The notes beneath the pieces are model-generated. The model saw only the letters and a program-made list of their open reading frames with translations. It had not been told where the DNA came from and ran no database searches. Position numbers and translations under genes: made by a program. A DNA stretch of 8,218 nucleotides from Campylobacterales bacterium (GTDB lineage Bacteria > Campylobacterota > Campylobacteria > Campylobacterales > Thiovulaceae): contig DTUW01000064.1 of assembly GCA_012963895.1 (NCBI GenBank), forward strand, positions 1-8,218. The letters are read 5' to 3'. Shown piece by piece: positions 1-7,033 of this stretch (position 1 is the stretch's first letter; each line of letters begins with the position of its first letter).

Positions 1-80
1 TCCGATTTCGGGATACCGAAAGGTATTTTGTTTGGCCTAGTCCGATTTCGGGACACAGAAAGATATTAGGTGTTGTATCT
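1..80. repeat. Two imperfect 40-bp tandem units with nested hairpins
   Basis: Two units, 1-40 and 41-80, match at about 29 of 40 positions, and the first 27 bases of each match best (TCCGATTTCGGGA is identical). Unit 1 can form a perfect 6-bp stem TTTCGG/CCGAAA around a GATA loop (6-21), or alternatively CCGA/TCGG (2-11) or ATACC-GAAA-GGTAT (13-26) followed by a short T run; these compete for the same bases. In unit 2 the main stem (46-61) survives with one G/A mismatch, so the structure is partly kept. The first unit starts at the window edge, so the array may continue to the left. It could be an interspersed intergenic repeat, a decayed array end or part of an upstream terminator. One frame is open through base 69, so overlap with the tail of an upstream gene is not excluded. 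Confidence 0.6.
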
Positions 81-115
81 GATATAGTTCTATCCAAAAA
101 GCAAGGAGAAGAGAG

Positions 116-859
116 ATGAAATTTAGCGGTTCAAATGTTTTGATTACAGGGGCAAGTCGTGGGATAGGAGCAGAGATAGCTCGAACACTTGCCGAATATG
201 GTTTAAAGGTATGGATAAATTATAGAAGCGGAGCAGAAGAGGCAGACAAGTTGCATCAAGAGCTACAAGAGAAGGGATTGAAAAGTGCTGTTATCGGTTT
301 CGATGTTAGTAAAGAAGATGAATTTATCAAAGGGATAAAAACTATTATCGACTCTGATGGAGAACTTAGCTACCTTGTAAATAATGCAGGAATTACAAAA
401 GATAAGTTAGCTATTAGAATGAAGGGAGAGGAGTTCGATGAGGTTGTTAGGGTAAATCTGAACTCAACCTTTTACGGCTGTCGTGAAGCTTTGAAAGCGA
501 TGAATAAAAAGAGATTTGGAGCGGTTGTCAATATCTCCTCAATAGTTGGAGAGAGAGGAAATGGCGGACAAACCAACTATTCAGCTTCAAAAGGCGGAAT
601 TATTGCAATGACTAAGAGTTTTGCAATTGAAGGGGCTGGACGAGGAATAAGATTCAATGCTGTTACACCCGGATTTATTGAAACAGACATGACAGCCGGA
701 TTGAAAGATGAGATAAAAGAGAGCTATATCTCCAATATCCCATTGAGAAGATTTGGGAAACCTCGTGAAGTTGCCGAAGCGGTAGCATTTCTATTAAGTG
801 ATGGAGCTGGATATATTACCGGTGAAGTATTAAGAGTAAATGGAGGACTATATACCTAA
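116..859 (+). CDS. fabG: FabG-type 3-oxoacyl-[acyl-carrier-protein] reductase (SDR family)
   Basis: A full-length classical short-chain dehydrogenase of 247 aa, close to the 244 aa of E. coli FabG. FabG reduces 3-oxoacyl-ACP to 3-hydroxyacyl-ACP with NADPH in cytoplasmic type II fatty-acid synthesis. Visible are the nucleotide-binding TGASRGIG (11-18), NNAG (89-92) and a complete catalytic tetrad Asn114, Ser142, Tyr155 and Lys159 (YSASK). The stretch GITKDKLAIRM after NNAG and the ending YITGEVLRVNGG are typical of FabG rather than of other SDRs. The ATG is preceded by AAGGAG (103-108) at 7-nt spacing. It heads a plus-strand cluster and has no acpP, fabF or other lipid gene beside it here, so it may be a second FabG copy or act on another 3-oxoacyl substrate (a PhaB-like acetoacetyl-CoA reductase cannot be excluded). 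The family is certain; the exact substrate is less so. Confidence 0.82.
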   Translation: MKFSGSNVLITGASRGIGAEIARTLAEYGLKVWINYRSGAEEADKLHQELQEKGLKSAVIGFDVSKEDEFIKGIKTIIDSDGELSYLVNNAGITKDKLAIRMKGEEFDEVVRVNLNSTFYGCREALKAMNKKRFGAVVNISSIVGERGNGGQTNYSASKGGIIAMTKSFAIEGAGRGIRFNAVTPGFIETDMTAGLKDEIKESYISNIPLRRFGKPREVAEAVAFLLSDGAGYITGEVLRVNGGLYT

Positions 860-1597
860 ATGGTAACTATCGATATAGTAGCCCTAATTACAATTGCATT
901 TTTCGGAAGTGTCGGACACTGCACAGGTATGTGCGGTGGATTTGTAGTAGCTTATACAAGTTCAAAGATAGAACCTACTTGGAGAAAGGTATATCAAGCC
1001 GTTGCCCACTTCTTATACAATATCGGACGAGTAACCTCCTATACTATTATGGGAGCTGTTTTCGGATTACTCGGTAGTATAGTTTCTGTAACTATGGCTG
1101 TCAAAGGGTGGCTATTTCTATTTATCGGTCTAATTATGGTTCTAATGGGCTTTTCTCTTATGGGAAAAGTGAAATTTATGACCTACCTTGAAAGTTCTAT
1201 TGCCCAAACTCCATTTTTTAAAACTATTTTCCAAAAGCTCTTTGGTTCTCAAACTCTGATTAGTTTCTATCTGCTTGGAGTTTTGAACGGATTTATCCCG
1301 TGTGGCTTTGTCTATTTCTTTCTCGCTGGGGCGGTAGCTACTGCTTCACCAATTGATGGAGCTATCCTAATGTTTCTATTTGGAATAGCCACTATCCCTA
1401 TTCTATTTCTAATAGGGTTTGTAGTCTCTCTATTGGAGAGTGGAAAATTTAGAAAAAGAATGGTTCAGATTTCAGGGGTATTGGTAATTCTCTTTGGGCT
1501 TTGGACAATCTTTAAAGCTTCAATGTTAATATCTGGTCATAAACCTATGAAAGGCATGGGAGTATCTATCAATAGTATAGTGAAACAGGAGCAATGA
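860..1597 (+). CDS. UreH/TauE-SafE-like membrane protein with GHCxGMCGG motif
   Basis: A 245-aa polytopic inner-membrane protein with about six hydrophobic segments (roughly 3-29, 60-80, 84-101, 133-160, 165-192 and 203-222). It carries GHCTGMCGG (19-27, Cys21 and Cys25) in the first helix and NGFIPCGF (143-150, Cys148) in the fourth, the marks of the UreH/DsbD_2 branch usually annotated 'sulfite exporter TauE/SafE family'. Members are tied to metal (copper or nickel) handling or thiol transfer; the transported species here is unknown. The C-terminal tail after the last helix has His227, Met230 and Met233 (GHKPMKGMG), possible soft-metal ligands (inference). The ATG begins on the base after the fabG stop; its nearest Shine-Dalgarno-like GGAGG (842-846) lies inside fabG at 13 nt, so translation is probably coupled. 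Sulfite export is not shown by anything in the sequence. Confidence 0.8.
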   Translation: MVTIDIVALITIAFFGSVGHCTGMCGGFVVAYTSSKIEPTWRKVYQAVAHFLYNIGRVTSYTIMGAVFGLLGSIVSVTMAVKGWLFLFIGLIMVLMGFSLMGKVKFMTYLESSIAQTPFFKTIFQKLFGSQTLISFYLLGVLNGFIPCGFVYFFLAGAVATASPIDGAILMFLFGIATIPILFLIGFVVSLLESGKFRKRMVQISGVLVILFGLWTIFKASMLISGHKPMKGMGVSINSIVKQEQ

Positions 1598-2946
1598 AAA
1601 AGATAGCTATTATTGGCAAACCAAATGTTGGAAAAAGTTCCCTTTTTAATCGTCTTATTAAAGAGAGAGATGCTATTACCTCAGAGGTAGCAGGGACTAC
1701 TCGCGATTTTAAAAAAAGGGTCATATCGATAGAGGATAGAGAGGCTCTACTAATTGATACTGGCGGATTGGATTCCACCTCATCTCAGCTATTCCAAAAC
1801 GTAACAGAGCAGTCTCTCAAAATGGCTGAGCAGTCGGATATTATCATCTACATGGTTGATGGTCGATTGCTCCCAGACGATGAGGATAGAAGACTATTTC
1901 ACCGCCTCCAAAAGAGTGGAAAAAAGATAGCCTTAGTTGTGAATAAGTTGGATAATGAGAAATTGGAGGAGGCTATATGGGAATTCTACTCCTTTGGGGT
2001 TGAGGAGATATTCCCCCTCTCTATCTCTCACAATAGAAAAGTTTCCAGATTGGTTGAATGGATTAGAGACCAATTGGATTTACCATCAGAAGAGAGAGAA
2101 GAGCAGACAGAGACGACACAAGAGGAAATAGCAGTATCTATTATTGGTCGGGTAAATGTTGGAAAAAGTTCATTACTCAATGCACTTATAAAATCTGATA
2201 GGGCAATTGTTAGCCCTGTGGCTGGAACGACGATAGACCCCATCGATGAGGTAATAGAGGTAGAGGGTCGAAAAATTCGATTTGTAGATACTGCTGGGAT
2301 TAGAAGACGGGGCAAGATAGAGGGTATTGAAAAATATGCTCTTTTGAGAACTGAAAAAATGTTAGAGAGAAGTGATATAGCTCTCCTCGTTTTAGATGCA
2401 TCGGAAGATTTTGCGGAACTCGATGAGAAGATAGGGGGATTAGTTGAAAAACATAGATTAGGGGTAGCGATAGTCTTGAATAAGTGGGATAAGCGGAAAT
2501 ATGAATATAGTGAAGCTATCCAACTTGTTAGGGATAAATTCAAATTCCTCTATTTTGCTCCAATAATTACCGTTTCAGCTCTCACATATCAAAGGGTTCA
2601 TAAAATATATGACCTCATCGTTAGAATTTACCAGAATTACAGTCGTCGTATTCCAACATCTCAAATCAATAGAGTTATTGAAGATGCAATTTTGAGACAT
2701 TCGCTACCAGCTCCAAAAGGGCGAGTTTTAAAAATATACTATGCAACCCAATTCGATACCTCTCCTCCCCAATTTGCCCTAATTATGAACCGCCCTAAGC
2801 TACTCCATTTCAGTTATAAAAGGTATTTGATAAATAGGATTCGAGATGAATTCGACTTCGAAGGTTCGCCTATTGTTCTAATTGCAAAAGGGAAAAACAG
2901 GGGAGAGAGAGAAGAGATAGAGAGTGATGAGGTTGAAGATGGTTGA
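1594..2946 (+). CDS. der: Ribosome biogenesis GTPase Der (EngA)
   Basis: A 450-aa protein with the diagnostic Der layout of two GTPase domains in tandem and a C-terminal KH-like domain. It helps assemble the 50S ribosomal subunit in the cytoplasm and is essential in the bacteria tested. Domain 1: P-loop GKPNVGKSS (8-16), switch AGTTRD (34-39), DTGG (55-58), NKLD (117-120). An acidic linker (about 165-178) leads to domain 2: GRVNVGKSS (185-193), GTTIDPID (211-218), DTAG (232-235), NKWD (296-299), SAL (328-330). The KH-like part spans about 350-432 and a charged tail follows. Domain 2 has Val where the P-loop more often has Pro. The start is fixed by homology (MKKIAIIGKPNVGKS); its ATG overlaps the previous stop as ATGA, and the AGGAG at 1587-1591 sits only 2 nt away, so re-initiation by terminating ribosomes is likely. 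Confidence 0.97.
   Translation: MKKIAIIGKPNVGKSSLFNRLIKERDAITSEVAGTTRDFKKRVISIEDREALLIDTGGLDSTSSQLFQNVTEQSLKMAEQSDIIIYMVDGRLLPDDEDRRLFHRLQKSGKKIALVVNKLDNEKLEEAIWEFYSFGVEEIFPLSISHNRKVSRLVEWIRDQLDLPSEEREEQTETTQEEIAVSIIGRVNVGKSSLLNALIKSDRAIVSPVAGTTIDPIDEVIEVEGRKIRFVDTAGIRRRGKIEGIEKYALLRTEKMLERSDIALLVLDASEDFAELDEKIGGLVEKHRLGVAIVLNKWDKRKYEYSEAIQLVRDKFKFLYFAPIITVSALTYQRVHKIYDLIVRIYQNYSRRIPTSQINRVIEDAILRHSLPAPKGRVLKIYYATQFDTSPPQFALIMNRPKLLHFSYKRYLINRIRDEFDFEGSPIVLIAKGKNRGEREEIESDEVEDG
2929..2932 (+). promoter_or_regulatory. Shine-Dalgarno-like GAGG favouring the ATG at 2939
   Basis: The secretion ATPase frame offers GTG 2924, ATG 2927, TTG 2933 and ATG 2939, all inside the end of der. GAGG lies 6 nt before ATG 2939, whereas the purine-rich stretch before 2924/2927 has only weak GAGAG matches at poor spacing. 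This favours 2939, although the longer versions (up to 571 aa) cannot be excluded. Confidence 0.45.
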
Positions 2947-4639
2947 GATAGATGATAAGAGATTGAAGGAGCTTTTAAGAAACCACGAGAAAAACCTATC
3001 AACTATCAATATTATGTTGAAAAATAGGCTAATTACTAAGGAGAGGCTTCACCGCTTTATTGCTAATAGTATTATCGATGGTGAAATATCAATTAGTGAA
3101 ATCAAAAATTACCCCTTTATAGATAGAGATGAGATTCTAAAACTTGTCTCCTCCCATCTCGGATATAGATATATAGATTTAGATGTTCTCGATTTCAACT
3201 ATAAATTTGCTTTGAAATTCCCTTTCCAACGGATAGTGAAATACAACATATTACCGATAGAGGAGGAGAAAAATAGTATAGTCGTAGCATTTTCAGACCC
3301 GTTAGATGTTGAGGCAAAAGATTTCCTAGTTAGGACGACTAATAAAGAACTTACCATATTGGTAGCCCTTGAAGAGCAGATAAAAGAGTATCTCAAAAAA
3401 CTTGAAGTTGAAAAGGGGATGAGAGATGTCATCTCCAAAATTAGAAGAAATCTCAATAGTAGTGATGAAGAGGGTGGCTCAGCTATATTAGAGCTAATAG
3501 AACTGATTGTAAAAACATCTATCAACATGAGAAGTTCAGATATTCATATAGAACCGAGTGAGCATAGCTGTATTATTCGTAACCGGGTCGATGGAGTTCT
3601 AATTAGGAGTTTTCTATTTGAGAGAGATATATATGCCCCTCTCGCTTCAAGAATAAAGCTATTGGCTGGTCTGGATATTGCAGAGAAGCGACTACCACAA
3701 GATGGACGGTTCAACTATAAGATAGAGAATATCAACTATGATTTTCGGGTCTCTACCCTCCCTATTGTCGATGGAGAATCTATTGTAATTAGGATATTGG
3801 ATTCCACAAAAGCCACTATTAGCCTTAGTGAGACTGGAATGAGTTCCGAAAACTATCAACGATTTTTTAGAGCCTTGAAATCCTCTTATGGAATTGTCTT
3901 AGTAACTGGACCAACTGGGAGCGGAAAGACCACCACCCTATATGGTGCTTTGAATGAGATAAAGAGTGTAAAAGATAAGATAATTACCGTTGAAGACCCA
4001 GTAGAGTATCAGGTGGATATGATTCAGCAGGTCAATGTGAATAAAAAAGCGGGATTGGATTTCGCAAACACCCTTAGAGCTATCCTAAGACAGGACCCGG
4101 ATAAGATAATGATAGGAGAGATTCGAGACCAAGAGACTCTAAAAATTGCAATTGAGGCAGCTCTCACAGGTCATCTGGTTCTATCTACTCTGCATACTAA
4201 TAATGCTATTAGCTCTATTACCAGAATGTTGGATATGGGAATAGAACCCTATCTACTCGGTGGGGCAATCATTGCAATTCAAGCTCAAAGATTGGTAAGG
4301 AAAATATGTCCAAAGTGCAAAAGAGAGATAAAGGTAGATACCTCATCACTAAATCCCAAAGTGGCATCTTTACTGCCAGAAGATGAATTCACTTTCTATA
4401 AAGGTGAAGGGTGTAGCTCCTGCTCCTTTACCGGCTATCTCGGTAGAGAGATGATATGTGAAGTTTTAGAAATTACCGACAAAATGGCATCTATGATAAG
4501 TGCAAACGAACCGAGAGAGAAGGTATTAGAGGAGGCTATCAATAGCTACGGATTCCGTTCTATGTTGGAGGTAGGATTGGAGAAGGCTCTAAAAGGAGTT
4601 ACAACCCTCGATGAGGTGCTAAGAGTTACGAAATCGTAA
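2939..4639 (+). CDS. gspE: GspE/PilB-family type II secretion or type IV pilus assembly ATPase
   Basis: A cytoplasmic hexameric ATPase of 566 aa (571 if started at GTG 2924) that powers pseudopilus or pilus assembly. In order: an N-terminal GspE/MshE-type domain (about 30-150), a second N-terminal core domain (about 180-295, with SSDIHIEP and RLPQDGR), then the motor: Walker A GPTGSGKTT (324-332), Asp box TVEDPVEY (350-357), Walker B IMIGEIRD (390-397) and His box TGHLVLSTLHTN (410-421). Two CxxC pairs (Cys457/460 and Cys492/495, 31 residues apart) form the zinc-binding element found in GspE and PilB assembly ATPases and missing from retraction ATPases such as PilT. It overlaps der by 8 bp and is probably co-transcribed with it. 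No gspF or other assembly gene is next to it; a pseudopilin gene lies about 3 kb away on the other strand. Whether it serves T2SS or a pilus cannot be decided here. Confidence 0.92.
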   Translation: MVEIDDKRLKELLRNHEKNLSTINIMLKNRLITKERLHRFIANSIIDGEISISEIKNYPFIDRDEILKLVSSHLGYRYIDLDVLDFNYKFALKFPFQRIVKYNILPIEEEKNSIVVAFSDPLDVEAKDFLVRTTNKELTILVALEEQIKEYLKKLEVEKGMRDVISKIRRNLNSSDEEGGSAILELIELIVKTSINMRSSDIHIEPSEHSCIIRNRVDGVLIRSFLFERDIYAPLASRIKLLAGLDIAEKRLPQDGRFNYKIENINYDFRVSTLPIVDGESIVIRILDSTKATISLSETGMSSENYQRFFRALKSSYGIVLVTGPTGSGKTTTLYGALNEIKSVKDKIITVEDPVEYQVDMIQQVNVNKKAGLDFANTLRAILRQDPDKIMIGEIRDQETLKIAIEAALTGHLVLSTLHTNNAISSITRMLDMGIEPYLLGGAIIAIQAQRLVRKICPKCKREIKVDTSSLNPKVASLLPEDEFTFYKGEGCSSCSFTGYLGREMICEVLEITDKMASMISANEPREKVLEEAINSYGFRSMLEVGLEKALKGVTTLDEVLRVTKS

Positions 4640-5722
4640 AAGAAGAGATAGGAATTTCTCCAAATCCTCCAAAGATACTCCAACTCTTGGAATTACTCTA
4701 AGTAGAGCCTTTTCAACCGTTGGAGGTCGGATAGCCCCTACAATAAACTCCTCTTTTTCTAAGTTATCCCTAATCTCTATTACTCTTCTGTTGTCTCCAA
4801 TTTCGATTGGATATATCAGCCCCTCCTTTTGGAGGTTGCAATATCTACTAAATAGCTCCTTTCTCTCATCTATCTTTTTCCTAAAACTCTCTCTATTTTC
4901 TAAAATATAGGAGATTGAGAAGTGAGCCAATAGAGTATCGAAAAGGGATAGAGCGGTGGAGTATATCACCGGTTTAGCCCTATTTTCCAAAAATGAGACT
5001 ATCTCATTAGAAGCTAATATATATGCTCCATAGCTTCCCACCGCCTTTCCAAGTGTTCCCATTTTGATATGGTTGGGTTGAGGTTTGATATTGAAATAGT
5101 CAAATACCCCCAATAGATTATCTCCAACCACTCCAAAGCTATGGGCTTCATCGACTATCAAGATAGCTCCGTATCTATCTACTACATCGAAAATATCCCT
5201 ATTTGCAATATCCCCGCTCATAGAATATATTCCCTCAATAGCCACTATTCTTCTTTTTGCCTTGGAGTTTCTTAGTAACTTTTCCAGCTCTTCTGGTGAA
5301 TTGTGGGGGAATATATGGACTTGGTTTTTTTTGAGAAGTCGAGTGGCAACCATTCCACTTGCATGGTATTCGCTATCTAAGAATAGCTCATCTCCACTCC
5401 TAATCAGTGCCTCTATTAGTCCAAAATTTGCCAGAAATCCGCTACCAACTACGATAGCAGATTCGAACTGATGGATTTCAGATAGAAGTCTCTCAAAGTT
5501 GTAATGGATTTCATGGTAGCCATTTACCAACATTGAAGCTTTGGGGGAGAACTGCCCTATCTCTCGGAGTTTGGCAACAGTTCTTTCAAAAGGGATTGGG
5601 TTTTCTGAAATGGATAGATAGTCGTTAGATGCTAAATCGATGAGGTTTGAACCAAATAGTCTCCTCGTTCGAAACCTATTCCGTTTAGTAATAGTTTCAA
5701 GTTCTTGGGAGTAAAAATTCAC
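4619..5722 (-). CDS. bioF: 8-amino-7-oxononanoate synthase-like PLP enzyme (BioF/KBL family)
   Basis: A 367-aa alpha-oxoamine synthase, near the length of Helicobacter BioF. BioF condenses pimeloyl-ACP (or -CoA) with alanine to make 8-amino-7-oxononanoate, the first dedicated ring-forming step of biotin synthesis. Visible: LASNDYLSIS (30-39), NGYHEIH with His73, GSGFLANFG (93-101), His120, DEAHSFGVVG (191-200, with PLP-contacting Asp191 and His194), GTLGKAVGSYG (222-232, Schiff-base Lys226) and the C-terminal AIRPPTVEKALLRV (330-343). 2-Amino-3-ketobutyrate CoA ligase shares the fold, but AIRPPTV favours BioF. The start is GTG at 5722, overlapping the hspR stop as GTGA, and only a weak AAGAG precedes it, so translation is likely coupled to hspR. 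The 3' end overlaps gspE tail to tail by 21 bp. No other bio gene is present in the window. Confidence 0.85.
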   Translation of the reverse strand: MNFYSQELETITKRNRFRTRRLFGSNLIDLASNDYLSISENPIPFERTVAKLREIGQFSPKASMLVNGYHEIHYNFERLLSEIHQFESAIVVGSGFLANFGLIEALIRSGDELFLDSEYHASGMVATRLLKKNQVHIFPHNSPEELEKLLRNSKAKRRIVAIEGIYSMSGDIANRDIFDVVDRYGAILIVDEAHSFGVVGDNLLGVFDYFNIKPQPNHIKMGTLGKAVGSYGAYILASNEIVSFLENRAKPVIYSTALSLFDTLLAHFSISYILENRESFRKKIDERKELFSRYCNLQKEGLIYPIEIGDNRRVIEIRDNLEKEEFIVGAIRPPTVEKALLRVIPRVGVSLEDLEKFLSLLLRFRNS

Positions 5723-6105
5723 CTTTTCTCTTCTACTTCTAATTCTATATCTATGTCATATATATTCTGTTTGTTTTGTAGTTGTTTTCTCTCTCCAACT
5801 TCCATATATTTGTATTGCATAACTTCTATATTGAGAGTTTCGATTTCGCTTTCCAGTTTTGCTATTTTCTCTTTAAGTCGTAGGATAATATCGACTCCCG
5901 CAAGATTTACCCCCAAATCTCTTGTAAGTCGTAATATCATTCTAACTTTATCGATATCTCTTTGGGAATAAAGCCTCATTCGCCCCTCAGTTCTTGAAGG
6001 GGTAATTAGCCCCTCTCTCTCATATTGTCGCAAAGTCTGAGGGTGAATATTCAACATCTTTGAAACTACACTAATTAGATATACCGGTTCATCATAGTTA
6101 TGCAT
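5719..6105 (-). CDS. hspR: Heat-shock repressor HspR (MerR family)
   Basis: A 128-aa MerR-type regulator. It has an N-terminal winged helix-turn-helix (helices about 7-26, wing SRTEGRMRLYSQRDI at 37-51), the HspR-characteristic stretch LTRDLGVNLAGVDIILRLKEKI (60-81), a coiled coil (about 74-112) expected to dimerise, and an acidic tail in place of a MerR effector domain. No cysteine is present, arguing against a metal or redox sensor. In Helicobacter and Campylobacter HspR represses chaperone operons, including its own cbpA-hspR unit. Its ATG is directly adjacent to the cbpA stop, with AAGG about 8 nt upstream inside cbpA, and its stop overlaps the bioF start. The HAIR-like repeat upstream of cbpA (7013-7033) supports autoregulation. 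Confidence 0.93.
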   Translation of the reverse strand: MHNYDEPVYLISVVSKMLNIHPQTLRQYEREGLITPSRTEGRMRLYSQRDIDKVRMILRLTRDLGVNLAGVDIILRLKEKIAKLESEIETLNIEVMQYKYMEVGERKQLQNKQNIYDIDIELEVEEKR

Positions 6106-6975
6106 CTACAACCCTTTTGGCAATTTTTCTCTCATGATTGTAACCAATTCAGGGTCTAATTGCTCTATCTTTGGAATTGCTATATTTACTTTTAGATAGA
6201 GATGTCCAGTCTGTTTAGTTTTTCGATTAAATAGACCTTGATTTTTGATTCTAAATCTTTGTCCCTGTTGGACACCCGCCGGAATTTTGAGTCTTTTCGT
6301 TCCGGTCAAAGTATCGACCTCCACATTTCCGCCAAAAAGTGCAGTGTATAGGGAGATGGTAAATTCCTTAGTAATGTTGTCTCCATCTACTTCATATTCT
6401 GGGTGAGGTTGAACCCGAACAGTTAGATATAGGTCTCCTGTTCGTCCTCCACTCTTTCTACCTCGTCCCTTCAATCTCAATTTTTCACCATCTCTAATCC
6501 CTTTTGGGATATTGATTTCTAGTGTCTCTCCATTATCGAGGTATATTTTCTCTTTCTCTCCAAGTAGGGCAGTTCTAAAAGTAATATAGATACTTTTTTC
6601 AATATCTAAATTCGGCTCTTGATAGAAACCTCCTCCAAATCCTCCATAGCTTCCAAATCCGCCACTATGAAATCTATCTCCAAAAAAGTTTTTAAGTATC
6701 TCATCAAAGTCTATATTGCCCTGATAGCTTCTTGAAAAGTCTTGGAAATTCTGATTTCCAAATATTGCATCTCCAAACTGGTCATATTTAGCCCTCTTTT
6801 CCTCATCGCTCAAAATCTCATATGCACTATTTATCTCTTTGAACTTCTCTTCTGCTTCTGGGGACTTATTCACATCTGGATGGTATTTCCGTGCAAGTTT
6901 TCTATATGCTTTTTTAATTTCGCTTTGAGTTGCATTCTTATCAACTCCCAAAATATCATATAAACTTTTACTCAT
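6106..6975 (-). CDS. cbpA: J-domain co-chaperone CbpA (DnaJ family, zinc-finger-less)
   Basis: A 289-aa J-protein that would deliver substrates to DnaK and stimulate its ATPase. The J domain is residues 1-70 with HPD at 32-34, a Gly/Phe-rich linker follows (about 72-120, dense at 105-117), and two beta-rich C-terminal substrate-binding domains span about 124-268. The CxxCxGxG zinc repeats of DnaJ are absent, and so are cysteines, which makes it CbpA-like. The start is fixed by MSKSLYDILGV; GGAG sits only 2 nt before the ATG within GGGTGGAG, so a shifted pairing with AGGG is more probable. It is the first gene of the cbpA-hspR-bioF unit, with its own promoter (TATAAT at 6999-7004) and a presumed HspR operator. 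E. coli CbpA binds DNA; nothing here tests that. Confidence 0.93.
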   Translation of the reverse strand: MSKSLYDILGVDKNATQSEIKKAYRKLARKYHPDVNKSPEAEEKFKEINSAYEILSDEEKRAKYDQFGDAIFGNQNFQDFSRSYQGNIDFDEILKNFFGDRFHSGGFGSYGGFGGGFYQEPNLDIEKSIYITFRTALLGEKEKIYLDNGETLEINIPKGIRDGEKLRLKGRGRKSGGRTGDLYLTVRVQPHPEYEVDGDNITKEFTISLYTALFGGNVEVDTLTGTKRLKIPAGVQQGQRFRIKNQGLFNRKTKQTGHLYLKVNIAIPKIEQLDPELVTIMREKLPKGL

Positions 6976-6998
6976 TTCTCCACCCTGTTTTTAGTCGA

Positions 6999-7004
6999 AT
7001 TATA
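6999..7004 (-). promoter_or_regulatory. -10 box (TATAAT) of the cbpA-hspR-bioF promoter
   Basis: On the minus strand TTTTTTAGATATAATTCG gives a perfect TATAAT preceded by a T-run, the usual look of a Campylobacterota vegetative promoter, in which the -35 box is poorly conserved. The start of transcription would fall near 6992, leaving a leader of roughly 17 nt before the cbpA ATG at 6975. No good -35 hexamer stands at 17 nt; TTGATA is 22 nt away and belongs to the inverted repeat. Confidence 0.7.
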
Positions 7005-7012
7005 TCTAAAAA

Positions 7013-7033
7013 ATTGAGTGTGATATTATCAAG
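7013..7033. promoter_or_regulatory. HAIR-like inverted repeat, predicted HspR operator
   Basis: Read on the minus strand this is CTTGATA-N7-ACTCAAT, matching the established HspR consensus CTTGAGT-N7-ACTCAAG at 11 of 14 half-site positions with the exact 7-base spacing. It lies 8 nt upstream of the TATAAT box, covering the -35 region (about -21 to -41), so a bound HspR dimer would hinder RNA polymerase. The hspR gene is the second gene of the unit it would control. The site overlaps the last codons and the stop of nadD. Binding is inferred from the match and the position. Confidence 0.7.

Noticed and set aside
1..80. A CRISPR array at the left edge
   Set aside because: Only two imperfect copies are seen, the core is mutated, the 'spacer' would be about 13 bp, and no cas gene is present.
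83..88. TATAGT as a -10 box for fabG
   Set aside because: It is a weak match with no supporting -35 or T-rich periodicity, and the cluster promoter may lie upstream of the window.
2028..2543. A 171-codon open frame on the minus strand inside der, and similar ones at 1569-1778, 2814-3002 and 3199-3528
   Set aside because: They lie opposite conserved der and gspE motifs, are serine- and leucine-rich as expected for antisense shadows, and have no recognisable domain or ribosome-binding site.
2939..4639. The ATPase as a PilT-type retraction motor
   Set aside because: The N-terminal domains and the paired CxxC zinc element are those of assembly ATPases (GspE/PilB), not of the shorter PilT.
5262..5971. 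Plus-strand open frames (5262-5471 and 5705-5971) over bioF and hspR, plus 6742-6963 and 7084-7284
   Set aside because: They are shadows of well-supported minus-strand genes, with low-complexity Ser/Ile/Leu composition and no family match I recognise.
7028..7033. TTGATA (minus strand) as the -35 box of the cbpA promoter
   Set aside because: The spacing to TATAAT is 22 nt, too long for a sigma-70 promoter; the hexamer is better explained as part of the HspR inverted repeat.
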